Source: Streptomyces sp. P3
GTDB taxonomy: Bacteria > Actinomycetota > Actinomycetes > Streptomycetales > Streptomycetaceae
Assembly: GCA_016893485.2 (NCBI GenBank)
Contig: JAFEKX020000001.1
Location: 1,612,001 to 1,676,000 of the forward strand
DNA length: 64,000 bases
Direction of reading: 5' to 3'
Part shown: positions 19,384 to 29,667 of the stretch, piece by piece
Layout of the letters: every line of letters starts with the position of its first letter
Position numbering within the stretch: position 1 is the stretch's first letter
The notes under the pieces: model-generated
Database searches by the model: none
Seen by the model: the letters and a program-made list of their open reading frames with translations, nothing else
What the model was told of the DNA's origin: nothing
Translations under genes and position numbers: made by a program

Positions 19384-19797
19384 TCAGAGGTCTGTGATGG
19401 GGGTTCGCTCGGGCTGTCGGGCGTCCACGCCGAGGTGTTCGCCGACGCGGTTGACGAGCAGTGTCATCTCGTAGGCGATCTGACCGATGTCGGCGTCCGC
19501 GCCGCTGAGTACGCACAGACAGCTGCCGCTGCCGGCCGCGGTGACGAACAGGACGGCGTCGTCGAACTCGATCATCGTCTGCCGCACCCCGCCCGCGCCG
19601 AAATGACGGCCCGATCCCTTGGCGAGGCTGTGCAATCCGGACGAGACGGCCGCGAGGTGTTCCGCGTCCTCGCGGCGCAGGCCCGTGCTCGCACCCGTCA
19701 CCAGACCGTCGTTCGACAGGACCAGGGCGTGGCGCACGTGCTCGACACGCTCGGTCAGATCATCCAGCAGCCAGCTCAGTCCCTGGTTCTGCGCCAT
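19384..19797 (-). CDS. Roadblock/LC7 domain protein (stand-alone CvnB-like)
   Basis: Intact, 137 residues: LSWLLDDLTERVEHVRHALVLS, DGLVTGASTGLRREDAEHLAA, GGVRQTMIEFDDAVLFV and DIGQIAYEMTLLVNRVGEHL. Such proteins regulate small GTPases; in conservons CvnB sits between the kinase and DUF742 proteins. Here it lies alone, 500 bp past the end of the conservon and on the same strand, separated by the divergent PPOX gene. It may be a second adaptor for the same GTPase. Confidence 0.85.
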   Translation of the reverse strand: MAQNQGLSWLLDDLTERVEHVRHALVLSNDGLVTGASTGLRREDAEHLAAVSSGLHSLAKGSGRHFGAGGVRQTMIEFDDAVLFVTAAGSGSCLCVLSGADADIGQIAYEMTLLVNRVGEHLGVDARQPERTPITDL

Positions 19798-19880
19798 GTC
19801 ATGGCCTCCCCGTGTGGCGTCTCCCCGATCTCCGGGTCAGCCTTCCCCACGCCCGTCGCCCGGGCAAGGAGGATGGGGGC

Positions 19881-20309
19881 ATGGCACAGAAGATGACCGA
19901 CGAGGAATGGTGGGCGTTCGTCTCGCACGGCACCCGCACCGGCAAGCTGTCGACCGTACGCGCCGATGGGAGCCCACATGTGGCGCCGGTCTGGTTCCTG
20001 CTGGACGGGGATGATGTGGTGTTCAACACCGCGAAGGAAACGGTAAAAGGGCGCAATCTTGCCCGTGACGGGCGAGTCGCCCTATGCGTGGACGACGATC
20101 GGCTGCCCTTCGACTTCGTGATCCTCCAGGGACGCGCCCATCTGTCGGAGGATCCGGCCCAACTCCGGCACTGGGCCGCCCGGATCGGGGCCCGCTACAT
20201 GGGCGAGGAGCGCGCCGAGGAGTTCGGCGCCCGCAACGGGGTGCCGGGCGAACTCCTCGTCCGCGTCACGGTCGAGAAGGTCCTGGCGCAGAAGGGCATC
20301 GCGGACTGA
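19881..20309 (+). CDS. PPOX-class F420- or flavin-dependent oxidoreductase
   Basis: Intact, 142 residues, with AAGGAGG upstream. The pyridoxamine 5'-phosphate oxidase-like split barrel is seen as GKLSTVRADGSPHVAPVWFLLDGD, FNTAKETVKGRNLARDGRVAL and FVILQGRAHLSEDP. Actinobacterial members commonly use F420 or FMN to reduce diverse substrates; cofactor and substrate are unknown here. Convergent with the conservon GTPase gene. Confidence 0.85.
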   Translation: MAQKMTDEEWWAFVSHGTRTGKLSTVRADGSPHVAPVWFLLDGDDVVFNTAKETVKGRNLARDGRVALCVDDDRLPFDFVILQGRAHLSEDPAQLRHWAARIGARYMGEERAEEFGARNGVPGELLVRVTVEKVLAQKGIAD

Positions 20310-20322
20310 GGACAGCCGCCGG

Positions 20323-20927
20323 TCAGCCCACGGAGTCGAGCATCCGGGCGGTGTGCATCCGCCCGGCGTACTCGACGAGCCGGATCAGCACCTCCTTCCC
20401 GGAGTCGCGGTCACGGGCGTCGCAGAGGACGACCGGAGTCCCCGGTCGAGGTCCAGAGCGCGGGAGACGTCGAGGGCGCCGTAACTGCGGGCGCCCGCGA
20501 AGCAGTTGACGGCGACCACGAACGGAATGTGCCGGTGCTCGAAGTAGTCGACCGCGGGGAAGCAGTCCTCGAGTCGCCGGGTGTCCGCGAGGACGACGGC
20601 CCCCAGAGCGCCCTGCGACAGCTCGTCCCACAGGAACCAGAAGCGGTCCTGACCCGGGGTGCCGAACAGGTAGAGGGAGAGCCCGGACCTGATGGTGATG
20701 CGGCCGAAGTCCATGGCGACGGTCGTCGTGACCTTCTGGTCGACGCCGTCGGTGTCGTCCACCAACTGCCCTGCCTCGCTGAGCAGTTCCTCGGTGCGCA
20801 GCGGCCTGATCTCACTGACCGCGCCCACCATGGTGGTCTTGCCCACGCCGAATCCACCGGCGACCAGGATCTTCAACGCCAGGGCGGTCGTGTCGCCGCC
20901 CTCGGCGTCGGAGTGCTCGGAGACCAT
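20323..20927 (-). CDS. cvnD: Conservon GTPase (CvnD-like), frame-disrupted
   Basis: A Ras-like ATP/GTP-binding protein with P-loop GGFGVGKTTMVGAVSEI, switch region TTTVAMDFGRI, YLFGTPGQDRFWFLWDEL (G3) and VAVNCF (G4-like). The frame shifts at CCCC 20440-20443; one more C gives DRGTPVVLCDARDRDSGKEVLIRLVEYA. About 201 residues joined. CvnD GTPases act with CvnA-C at the membrane to control development or metabolism. The start ATG follows GAGAAG with 6-nt spacing. Confidence 0.85.
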
Positions 20928-20930
20928 CGA

Positions 20931-21110
20931 TCACTTCTCTCGGGAGTGCCGGCGACGCTCGACGTCCATAGGTGTGCATCGTGACAAGTGCGACCCCACT
21001 CCGGGCGGTTGGACCGCTTTGTGCCCGATGTGACCGCCTCGTGCCTGTTCGGTGCGCGAAAGGATGCACAAGTCGGTGCCGTACGCGTTCGCGTGCTTCT
21101 GATGTGTCAT
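20931..21110 (-). CDS. Possible small ORF inside the conservon
   Basis: A 59-codon frame (MTHQKHANAYGTDLCIL... to ...RRRHSREK) starts one base before the end of the DUF742 stop (TGATG). It ends 3 bp before the cvnD start. Conservon genes usually overlap, so this 182-bp gap is unusual. No known family; the C-terminus is very basic. It may be real coupling, a leader, or chance. I favour real only weakly. Confidence 0.3.
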   Translation of the reverse strand: MTHQKHANAYGTDLCILSRTEQARGGHIGHKAVQPPGVGSHLSRCTPMDVERRRHSREK

Positions 21111-21523
21111 CACAGTGCCCGTAGCCCCTCGATCACCTCGCGCAGAATCCGTTCGTCGGGCAGCTGCGCGGGCGGCACCGGACGGCTGACGGTGACGCAG
21201 CCGAGCTCCAGGAGGTCGCCCAGGAGCACCCGGACGACTCCCAGGGGGAGGTCTGCTCCGGCGGCGAGTTCGGCGACGGACTGGGTCTCCGGGCGGCACA
21301 GGTCGATGAGCGCCCGGTGTTCCGGTCCGAGCCCGGTGTCGTCGTCGAGGCCGGGCGCGCCGATGTCCAGCGTGACGAGCGCGATCAGGTCGAAACGCAC
21401 TCCCGTAGGACCTGGTTTGGTCCGTCCTCCGGTCATGGCGTAGGGGCGGACCAGAGGGCCGGCCTCCTGGTCGTACCACTGGCTGCCCGGATCGCGCCGG
21501 TCGTCTGTCGTGTCCTCGGTCAT
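21110..21523 (-). CDS. cvnC: DUF742 protein (CvnC-like)
   Basis: Intact, 137 residues. DUF742 marks are LVRPYAMTGGRT, FDLIALVTLDIGAP, LIDLCRPETQSVAELAAG, LPLGVVRVLLGDLLELG and ERILREVIEGLRAL. This winged-helix-like adaptor links the roadblock protein and the GTPase in conservons. Its ATG overlaps the stop of the roadblock gene (ATGA). Confidence 0.9.
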   Translation of the reverse strand: MTEDTTDDRRDPGSQWYDQEAGPLVRPYAMTGGRTKPGPTGVRFDLIALVTLDIGAPGLDDDTGLGPEHRALIDLCRPETQSVAELAAGADLPLGVVRVLLGDLLELGCVTVSRPVPPAQLPDERILREVIEGLRAL

Positions 21524-21983
21524 CGGAACGGATCGCCTTCTCGTCTCATCCGGCGACGGGGCTGCGCACCGACGCGCGGTGGCGTGTAGAGGTGCTCACC
21601 GACGCGCTTGACCAGCCGTGCCATCTCGTACGCCACGAGGCCTATGTCGGCCGTGACGGCGGTGAGGACGGCGAGGAGGCAGGAGCCGTCTCCGGCCGCG
21701 GCCACGAACAGGAATCCGTCGTCCATCTCCACCATCGTCTGGCGCACTCCCCCGCGCCGAAGTGCCGGCCCGCGCCCTTGGCGAGGCTGTTGAATCCGGA
21801 GGCGACGGCGGCGAGGTGTTCGGCGTCCTCGCGCGCGAGGTCGGTGGACGCGCCGACGGCGAGGCCGTCGTTGGACAGCACCACGGCATGCCGTACTTCG
21901 CTGACACGCAGCACCAAGTCGTCCAGCAGCCAGTCGAGTTCGCCGGATCGTTGGGCGGCCCTCATGCTCGGGTCCTGGATCAC
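21520..21983 (-). CDS. cvnB: Roadblock/LC7 domain protein (CvnB-like), frame-disrupted
   Basis: Starts at GTG 21981-21983, 7 nt after AAGGAG: VIQDPSMRAAQRSGELDW, then LDDLVLRVSEVRHAVVLS and DGLAVGASTDLAREDAEHLAA. At the CCCCC run 21749-21753 one more base is needed to read GAGGVRQTMVEMDDGFLFVAA and DIGLVAYEMARLVKRVGEHL. Overlaps both the kinase gene upstream and the DUF742 gene downstream, the classical conservon order. Confidence 0.85.
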
Positions 21984-24497
21984 GCGGGGTCTCCTTCGCT
22001 GCTGTCTCTGCCCATCGCGGGGCCTGGGGTGGCGCCGCGGCCCGGTGGTCTGCCGCCGCCACGCGTCCAGCCCTCCCGGTAGGCGGCCATCCGGTCCCGT
22101 ACGACCTCCGGGGTGCGGTGCTCGTCGCGCGGTGCGGTCGGCGCCTGTTCCCGTTCTCCGGTGGGCTGTTCGCGGAGTTGAGGGGCGAGGTGTGCCTGGC
22201 GTACGCGCCGTGGCAGGTCGTCGCTCTCGGTCCCTTCGCCGTCCTCGGGCGGGCGGTGCAGTCGCAAGGTGGTGACTCCCGGGGGCGGTGGGTCGTTCGC
22301 CGGGGCCGCCGAGGCCCGTGCGGTGGCCGCCAGGGCGGGCCGGTCGGCCGGGGCCGGGACGGACTCCTGGTGCTGGGGCGCGGTGGGCACGCGCGCGTAC
22401 TCGCGTTCCACGGCGCGCTCCCCGTCCTCGGCCGCCGCGCGCGGGCGCGTTCCAGCGCGCCGCCGTGCAGCAGCGCCGTCGGCAGGAGCACGACGGCCGT
22501 CGTACCGCCGTAGGGGGAGGTCCGCAGGTGCACCTTGATGCCGTGGCGGGCGGCGAGCCTGCTGACCACGAAGAGGCCGAGCCGGTCGCTGTCGAAGAGG
22601 TCGAGGGTCTCGGACTGCTCGATACGGCGGTTGGCGTCGCCCAGGGACTCCTTGCCCATGCCCAGCCCCCGGTCCTCGACCTCCACGGCGTAGCCGTTGC
22701 CGACAGGTTCGCCGGTGACGCGCACACGCGTGTGCGGAGGCGAGAACTGGGCGGCGTTCTCCACGATTTCGGCGAGCAGATGCGTGAGGTCGGCGACAGC
22801 CGCGCCGACCACGAGGGCCTCGGGGAGTTGGCGTACCTCCACGCGCGCGTAGTCCTCGACCTCGGAGACAGCCGCGCGGACGACGTTGGTCAGGGAGACC
22901 GGCATGCGCCAGGCCCGGCCGGGTGCCGCACCGGAGAGGATGATCAGGCTCTCGGCGTGCCGTCGCATGCGGGTGGTGAGGTGGTCGAGGCGGAAGAGGT
23001 CGCTCAGTTCGTTCGGGTCCTCGGAGCGGCGTTCCATGCTGTCCAGCAGGCTGAGTTGACGGTGCACCAGGACCTGGCTGCGGCGGGCGAGGTTGACGAA
23101 GACCCCGGAGATGCCGCTGGCGAGTTCGGCGCGTTCGACTGCGGCCCGCAGGGCGGCGCGGTGCACGGTGCCCAGGGCCTCGGCGACCTGTCCGGTCTCG
23201 TCCTCCGCGGGTGGCCGGGCGGGGCCTCCGCGCGGATGTCGATCTCCTCCCCGCACGCAGTCTCCGCATGGCCTCGGGGAGTTTGTGGCGGGCGATCCCC
23301 AGGGCGTCGTTGCGCAGGCTCACGAGTTCGACGACGAGACCGCGGCCGATGCGCACCGAGATGACGAGCGACGCGATGACGGCGGCGAGACCGAGCAGCA
23401 CGGCGGCACCGGCCGACGAGAGCAGCCCCGGGTGAACGGATCGGTACTGTCCGCGCCCCCGCTCCCCGCGTCCGCCTCGATGGCGCGCATACCGTCCTGC
23501 ACGCGTGCGTGCGCACTGTTCCAGGTGGACTCAGGAGCCGCCGCGATCGCCCGGGTACCGGAGGTGGTGCCGAGGACCCTGTCCTCGACCGTGCCGATCG
23601 CGTCGTAGGCACTGGTGTCGGCGAGCTTCTGCCAGGCGGCGTGTTCGGAGCCGGACAGATCCGCGACGGCGGAGTCGGTCAGGGTACGGCGGGTGTCGAC
23701 GGCGCCGACGAACAGCCTCAGCCGCTCCCCGTCGAGGCGCCCGTCGAGACGGGCTCCGGCGAGCAGCACGTCCTCCTGGGACAGCGATTCCCCGGCCCGG
23801 GAGAATTCGAGGAGCACGCGCGCGTCGGACCCGAGTTCGGCGTCCTGGACTCCGGAGAGCGCCCCGCCCACGGAGAAGGCCGTCGAGATGGTCTTCGTGT
23901 ACTGCCCGTACGTCTCGTCCCATCCCGCGCGGTGGGCGAGCACGTCGGCCCGCAGTGAGCGCAGTCGCTCGGCTCCGGTGACGAACGCCTCCAGGCGTCG
24001 GCCGACTTCGGCCGGCAGTTCCTCGCCGTCGGCGACGGTGTCGTCGTCGCCGAGCCGCAGTCGGGAGACCTCGCGGTCCGTGCTCGCCGCCAGCCTCTTC
24101 AGGTCGCCGCTCTGCTCGGCGTCGGGGGCGGTCGCGTAGCGCACGGCGGCCGATCGCTCGGCCTGCAGCGCGGCGACGGCCGCCGCGACGGGGCTGCGCA
24201 CCTCGGAGTCCACGCGCTGCGACTGCCGCAGCCGGGAGACGTCCTGGGCGGTGCTGACGGTGGCGTACGCCCACAGGGCGAGCAGGGAGACGACCGGCAC
24301 CATCAGGAGGCAGACGATCTTGGCCCGTACGGTGCGGGGGCGCATCCGCCATCGTCCCGCGCGCGGGGGTATGTCCTCCGGCGGGGCGTCCAGGGGCTCG
24401 TCGAAGAGTTCGTCGGCGGGTGGTCCGGCGTGCGCGCGACGACCGCGCACGGGTGGCGTCTCGGCGCCGGCTCTCGGGGTCCTACGGGGGTGCGCAT
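21980..24497 (-). CDS. cvnA: Nitrate/nitrite sensor-type histidine kinase (CvnA-like), frame-disrupted
   Basis: A membrane sensor kinase heading the conservon. After a Pro-rich cytoplasmic start comes AKIVCLLMVPVVSLLALWAY (membrane helix 1) and a long helical extracytoplasmic NIT-type domain. Then follow LGLAAVIASLVISVRIGRGL (helix 2), a HAMP-like linker, LDHLTTRMRRHAESLIILSG and an ATPase domain (EIVENAAQFSPPHTRV, DRGLGMGKESL, RLGLFVVSRLAARHGI). Frame changes lie near 22440, 23221, 23249, 23426 and 24486. The start ATG 24495-24497 has AGGAGG just upstream; it is the least certain point. About 840 residues when joined. Confidence 0.8.
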
Positions 24498-24548
24498 GGC
24501 CTCCTCGCTCGGAAGTGGTTCGGGCTCGTGCGGTACGGCCGTCGAGCG

Positions 24549-25322
24549 TCAGCGGGCGACGCCCTCGAGCGGTCGCTGGGCCGAGGCGGTGGCCTCGCGT
24601 TCTCCCGTCGATGGCGACAGCGCGACGAACGCCGAGGTCAGGAACAGGTACGACCCGAGGCCCACGGCGAGGGGAAAGATGAACTGCATCGACGTGGCGC
24701 CGGGCAGGACCGCCCCGGAGGGGGTGACATCCACGCGCACCGCGAACATGCCGGTGTAGTGCATGCTGCTGACGGCCGCTCCCATGACGAGGGAGGCGGC
24801 GGCGACCGCCACCGGCGACTTGATGTTGAGGGCAGCCCACAGGGCCGCTGTCGCCGCGACGACGGCGATGAGGACGGAGAGCCCGACGAGCATCGGGTCG
24901 TAGCTCACGTGCCCGTGCAGCCGCATCGCCGCCATGCCCAGGTAGTGCATGCTCGCGACGCCCAGTCCGGTGGTGAGGCCGCCGAGGACGAGCGCGCGGC
25001 CCCGGTCGCGGCCGTAGCCGACGGCGAAGACGCCCGCGCAGACGACGACCATGGCGACGAGGAGGCTGAGCATCGTCAGCGGCACGTCGTAGCGGATGTC
25101 GGTGCCGCTGACGCCGAAGCCGAGCATGGCCACGAAGTGCATGGTCCAGATGCCGGTGCCGAGTGCGGAGGCCGCGGTGATGAGCCAGTTGCGGCGCGAG
25201 CGGCCGGTGGCGCCGAGCGCGCGGACGGTGCAGCGCAGGCCGAGTGCGGCTCCCATACAGGCCATCACGTATGACAGCACGGGGGTCAGCCAGCCGAAGG
25301 TGGCGTGGTCCAGGTGTCCCAT
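24549..25322 (-). CDS. MHYT domain integral membrane sensor
   Basis: Intact, 257 residues, about seven membrane helices. Three repeats of the MHYT motif are visible: WTMHFVAMLG, SMHYLGMAA and SMHYTGMFA. They are proposed to bind copper and sense O2, CO or NO. The stop lies 51 bp before the conservon kinase start on the same strand, so this sensor is probably transcribed with the conservon and may feed its signalling. Confidence 0.9.
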   Translation of the reverse strand: MGHLDHATFGWLTPVLSYVMACMGAALGLRCTVRALGATGRSRRNWLITAASALGTGIWTMHFVAMLGFGVSGTDIRYDVPLTMLSLLVAMVVVCAGVFAVGYGRDRGRALVLGGLTTGLGVASMHYLGMAAMRLHGHVSYDPMLVGLSVLIAVVAATAALWAALNIKSPVAVAAASLVMGAAVSSMHYTGMFAVRVDVTPSGAVLPGATSMQFIFPLAVGLGSYLFLTSAFVALSPSTGEREATASAQRPLEGVAR

Positions 25323-25465
25323 GACCAGGGGACGCTAGTAGGGGCATGGGCGCACAAAGGGGGCGCATTTCGAAAGGCGTCGCAATATGACGCGGAGAGG
25401 TGTCTGAACGACCGCGTGACGTTCGAACGTGTGCGCCGAAGTGTCATCCGTGTCGGTGAGGGATC

Positions 25466-26073
25466 ATGCCGAACATGAGCGACGACCACACACATGTCCA
25501 GGAGTTCTTCGGCGCACGCGCCGCCGACTGGGACAGCCGCTTCCCCGACGACGGCCCCGCCTACGCCGCCGCAGTCGCCGAACTCGGTCTGCGCGAGGGG
25601 ATCGCGTGCTCGACGCGGGCTGCGGCACGGGACGCGCACTGCCGCCGCTCCGTGCGGCCGTGGGGCGGTCGGGAGTGGTGCTCGGGGCCGATCTGACCCC
25701 GGCCATGCTGGAGGCCGCCGTACGGGCCGGACGGGACCGTGACGGGCAGTTGCTGCTCGCCGACGTGGCCGCGCTGCCGCTGGGGTCGGAGTCGCTCGAC
25801 GCCGTGTTCGGGGCGGGTCTCATCGCGCATCTGCCCCGACCCGAGGCGAATCTGCGGGAGTTGGCGCGCGTGGTGCGGCCCGGCGGCACGCTGGCCCTGT
25901 TCCACCCGATCGGACGGGCCGCGCTGGCCGCCCGCCAGGGGCGGCGGATCACACCGGACGACCTCCGCGCGGAGCCCAATCTCCGCCCCCTGCTGGCCGG
26001 TTCGGGGTGGCGCATGACGTCGTACGCCGACGAGGACGCCCGCTTCCTGGCGCTGGCCGTACGCGAGGACTGA
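25466..26073 (+). CDS. Class I SAM-dependent methyltransferase, frame-disrupted
   Basis: About 203 residues. The SAM-binding motif I is DRVLDAGCGTGRALPPL, followed by GADLTPAMLEAA, DVAALPLGSESLDAVFGAG and LRELARVVRPGGTLALFHP. The N-terminus (MSDDHTHVQEFFGARAADWD) is in another frame; one more G in the run 25597-25600 joins them. The acceptor is unknown. Divergent from the MHYT gene. Confidence 0.75.
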
Positions 26074-26372
26074 CCCGCGCGCGGGTCACACGCCGCCCGC
26101 GAGCTTCTACGACGGTGACCGGCCGCTGCGCGTCCATGAGCTGGACGATCCGTTCCGGCGCGGCATCCTCATCGCCCGCGCCGCGAGCCGGGCCGAACCG
26201 ACCTGCCCGCGGACCATGTTGGCCGCGATCGACGGCCGACGCGTCTCCGAGCGGGGCGTCCGACGCGCTTTCACCGTGCCGTCCCCTTCTGTCACCGCAA
26301 CTCCAACTCTACGTTGGGTGGCGGTAGATGAACGGTCAGCGACAGAACAGCACCCAGGGGAAGGTGGTCAGC

Positions 26373-26669
26373 ATGTTCGACAGGCCTCGTAAGTCCTTCG
26401 CCAGATTTCTCGCCTCCACGCGCCCGGAGACGAGCAGCGGCCCGCAGCAACGCCCGCACAATCTGTTCGAAGCCGCCGCCGTCTACGTCTCGGCCCGCGT
26501 GGAGGACGACCAGGTACGGATCGACGAGGCCGCGGGATGGGTGTCGCCTGAGGCGCTGTCCTTCGGGGTCAGCGAGTTGGCGTGCCGGGCCGTCGTGGCG
26601 CTCGCGAGGGAGCGTGACGAGTCGCCGCGGACAGTGGCTCGCGCGCTTCTCGGGCTCCCCGCGGCCTGA
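26373..26669 (+). CDS. Hypothetical protein, 98 residues
   Basis: Starts MFDRPRKSFARFLASTRPE with GAAGGTGG 5 nt upstream; an ATG 45 nt earlier lacks a ribosome site. The second half, SPEALSFGVSELACRAVVALA and SPRTVARALLGLPAA, looks like a small helical domain also seen in other streptomycete hypotheticals. No function is recognised. Confidence 0.5.
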   Translation: MFDRPRKSFARFLASTRPETSSGPQQRPHNLFEAAAVYVSARVEDDQVRIDEAAGWVSPEALSFGVSELACRAVVALARERDESPRTVARALLGLPAA

Positions 26670-26741
26670 CAGTTCGGGTTACCGGCGGTCATTTCGCCCC
26701 GTCCAGACGGAAAACTGCAGCTCCGGGTGTACTTGGGAGTC

Positions 26742-26771
26742 GTGACAAGCGGCTTCCGCGCACACTAGGGT
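26742..26771 (+). promoter_or_regulatory. Sigma-HrdB-like promoter
   Basis: GTGACA (26742-26747) and TAGGGT (26766-26771) are separated by 18 bp, in slightly AT-richer DNA directly before the next gene. The start of transcription would be about 25 bp before its ATG, leaving room for the GGGGAGG ribosome site. Confidence 0.5.
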
Positions 26772-26804
26772 GCGCGCGGTTGGACGAACGATGGGGAGGC
26801 CGGG

Positions 26805-27841
26805 ATGGCCGACACGGATGAAGAGGCCGTCGCCGCCGAGGACGATGCGCTTTATGTGCTCACGGCGGTGCTGCTGACACCGGCGAAGTTCCCGAGCGTG
26901 CTGGGCGACGACTACCCGGAGGCCTGTGCGGCGCTCGGGCTGGCACCGCTCGCCGACGGGTACGGCCTGGTGCTCGGCCAGGACGGCGACGGGTCGCGGT
27001 GGACGGTCGTCATCGACGACGTGTCCCTGGTCGCGGTCGCCATCGCGTCCTGGGACTGCGGCATGGAGTACGACCTGTCGCCGAGCGAACGCACGGTGGT
27101 CGCCGCTCTGCCGGGCTGGCCGCTCGCGGTCGCCGTCGCGGCACCCAACGTGCCCGCGCCGCACGACCCGGACCCCGACCTCGTGGACCGGCCACCGCTG
27201 GCTCCCCGGACACCACCACCTGGGGTCCGGCGCAACGACGCCTGGGCGCCGACGAGATCGCACTCCAGTGGGCCACCTGGCGGGAGCAGATCGACGACTC
27301 GACCTTCTCGACGCAGGACGGGGCGGGAGACGCGTCGCAGACGGACGAGGCCGCGCCGTCCGAAGCCGCCTCGGACTCGGCCTCGGACACCGCTTCCGAG
27401 ACCGACGAGTCGGAGGAGACGAACGGGTCGCAGCCAGCGGACGAGTCGAAGAATGCGGCCGGGGCGCGGGAGGCGAACGAGCCCCGGAAGGCAGACCGGA
27501 CGGCTCAGCCGGAAGAGACGCCGTCGGCCGACACCGGAGCGGACAGCAGCCCCACGGAAGGCCCTCAGCCGAGCCACAGCGGGGTCCGCCGGGTGCTGAC
27601 GGAGATCCGCGCCTACATCGACGCCCCGCCGCCCCTCGGGCGCGTCAGATCCTCCTTCGCCCCCGGCGACGCGCGCACACTTCGCGCCGACGGCCCCGGC
27701 TGGTCGCTGGTGGCCCGGACCGACGACATAGCGTTCGTCCTGCTCGACGACGAACCCGGCGAGGTCCTGCCCGTGGGCCGGGGCCCCGAACTCCCCGGAC
27801 TCCTGGAAGCACTCGACAAGCTGGCCGTACGGCCGAGTTGA
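26805..27841 (+). CDS. Conserved hypothetical protein, frame-disrupted
   Basis: The N-terminal ~130 residues (VLTAVLLTPAKFPSVLG, VVIDDVSLVAVAIASWDCG, LPGWPLAVAVAAP) form a globular part. An acidic Ser/Glu/Thr-rich linker follows (ASDSASDTASETDESEETN). The conserved C-terminal part has RRVLTEIRAYIDAPPPLGRV and DDIAFVLLDDEPGEVLP. The frame breaks at CCCC 27204-27207; one more C gives PDTTTWGPAQRRLGADEIAL. I do not recognise a function. About 346 residues joined. Confidence 0.55.
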
Positions 27842-28103
27842 GTCTTTGCGCGCGGGGCCGGGCCTGGGCGAGGCGGGCCCGCGAGGTCCGACGAGCTCCA
27901 GGTGATGCCCGCCCGAAGCCAAGCAGGCCGTCGACCGCCGGCCGTCGCAGGACCCGTGCGAAAAGGGCACTCTCCTCAGTCCGAGGCCAGCCCCCGGCCG
28001 AGCACCGCCCACGAGGCCGCTTTCGGCAGTCCCGCGGGCGGCGACATGCTCCGCTCCCATGCCCATGCCCCGGGCGGCGATGCCGTGGGGCAGCGGTGGT
28101 GCG

Positions 28104-28286
28104 TCAGCGCCCGATCTCCTTGCCTGCCACGCGGCGCAGCCGGCGCCGCTGCGAGGGGTCGAGCGTCAGATATGCGGCCGTCGGCACTCCCACGACGATC
28201 AGGAATGAGACCCACCAGGGCAGCCAGATCAACAGGATCAGTCCGACCGCCACACCTCCTACGGCGATCTTCGCGTTCATCGACAT
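28104..28286 (-). CDS. Small membrane protein, 60 residues
   Basis: MSMNAKIAVGGVAVGLILLI, then PWWVSFLIVVGVPTAAYLTL: two membrane helices and a basic tail DPSQRRRLRRVAGKEIGR. AGGAGG lies 7 nt before the ATG. No function is known. It lies 132 bp after the desaturase stop on the same strand. Confidence 0.6.
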   Translation of the reverse strand: MSMNAKIAVGGVAVGLILLIWLPWWVSFLIVVGVPTAAYLTLDPSQRRRLRRVAGKEIGR

Positions 28287-28418
28287 ATGTCGCCTCCTCC
28301 GCGGCCGCAGCCGCTCTCTGATCTGAGAACGGGTTCGCGCTCCGCACAGTTCCGGATCGCGACCCTGATACATCCCTGAGGCGCTTCCCCTACTGGTACC
28401 GGGCCGTCGGCGGCTCCG

Positions 28419-29477
28419 TCACTCCGTCCACTCCATCCGCAGCGGCTCCCCACCTCGTGGAGGTGGCGCAGGGCCTGCCGGTAGCAGTCGACGAGCCCCG
28501 TCTCCACGTAGGGGATACCCACATCCTGACAGTGAGCGCGCACCAGAGGCTGTGCCCGGCGCAGATTGGGACGCGGCATGCTCGGGAAGAGGTGGTGCTC
28601 GACCTGGTAGTTGAGGCCGCCGAGGAACCAGTCGGTGAGGACGCTGCCCCGGATGTTCCGTGAGGTGAGCACCTGACGGCGGAGATGACCCCATCGCTCA
28701 CCGTCAGGGTCCGGCATCTCCATGCCCTTGTGGTTGGGCGCGAAGGCCAGGCCCAGGTGCAGGCCGAAGAGGGCTTGGTGCAGCGCGGCGAACGCGAGTG
28801 CCTTCCCCGGGGACATCGATATGAGCAGCAAGGTCGCGTAGGAGACGACATGGCCCACCAGAAGGGCGCCTTCGACAGCCCGCTCCCGACGGGACTGGCG
28901 CCGCAGATCCTGAAAGCCGTGAACCTTGAGGGCGATGCCTTCGAGCAGGGTTAGCGGGAAGAACAACCAGGCCTGGTTGCGGGTGAGCCAGCGCCGGAAT
29001 CCGGAGCGGTGCTTCGCCTGCTCGCCGGTGAAGACGAGGATGTCGGCGACGACGTCCGGGTCCTTGTCGATGTGGTTCGGGTTCGCGTGGTGGCGGTTGT
29101 GTTTGTCGTTCCACCAGGAGTAGCTCATACCCAGCAGCAGGTTGCCGTGGATCAGTCCGATGACCCGGTTGACGGTCCTGCCGCCGGCGATCTGCGAGTG
29201 ACCGGCGTCATGGCCTATGAAGGCCGTACGAGCGCCGAACACGGCGAGCAGCGGTGCCAGGAGCAGCGTCAGCCAGGAGTCGCCGATCAAGAGGATGCCG
29301 GTGGCGATCCCGGCCAGTGCGAGCGCGTTGGCGGCGATGCAGCGTGCGTACCAGGCGTATCGACGCTCCAGTAGTCCTCTGCCCTTGACCGTGCGCAGGA
29401 GGGGCGCGAACTCGCTCCCGGGGGCGCCGCCACGGCCCGGGATCGTGTGCGCCGACGGCTGCGGTGGTCTGGGACAT
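28419..29477 (-). CDS. Membrane fatty acid desaturase, frame-disrupted at both ends
   Basis: A di-iron desaturase with the three His boxes HDAGH, HNRHH and QVEHH and four membrane helices; it introduces a double bond into acyl chains in the membrane. The likely start is ATG 29475-29477 (MSQTTAAVGAH) with GGAGA 6 nt upstream; an indel near 29440 is needed to enter the main frame at HTIPGRGGAPGSEFAPLLRT. At the C-terminus one more base in CCCC 28448-28451 gives the ending GEPLRMEWTE. About 353 residues. Confidence 0.8.
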
Positions 29478-29667
29478 GTCCGGTCTCCGGGTCTCTCAGG
29501 CAACGGGCTGACCTGAGCAAACGTACGAATCGGTGACCGTTCGCGACCATGGCGGCACCACCCGTGTCCCTACGGGGGAAGCCGGATCCACCCAGGGGGT
29601 TGACGACACCCTCACCCACCAGATCGCCGGGCATCGGGCTCGCGGAGGACCACCCGGAAAACACGAA

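Noticed and set aside
26074..26330. An open plus-strand frame after the methyltransferase (FYDGDRPLRVHELDDPFRRG and similar)
   Set aside because: It reads like protein for about 60 codons, but I find no start codon, ribosome site or family. It could be a remnant.
27842..28103. A gene in the gap before the small membrane protein
   Set aside because: Neither strand shows conserved motifs or a start with a ribosome site. Only loosely paired GC-rich sequence is present.
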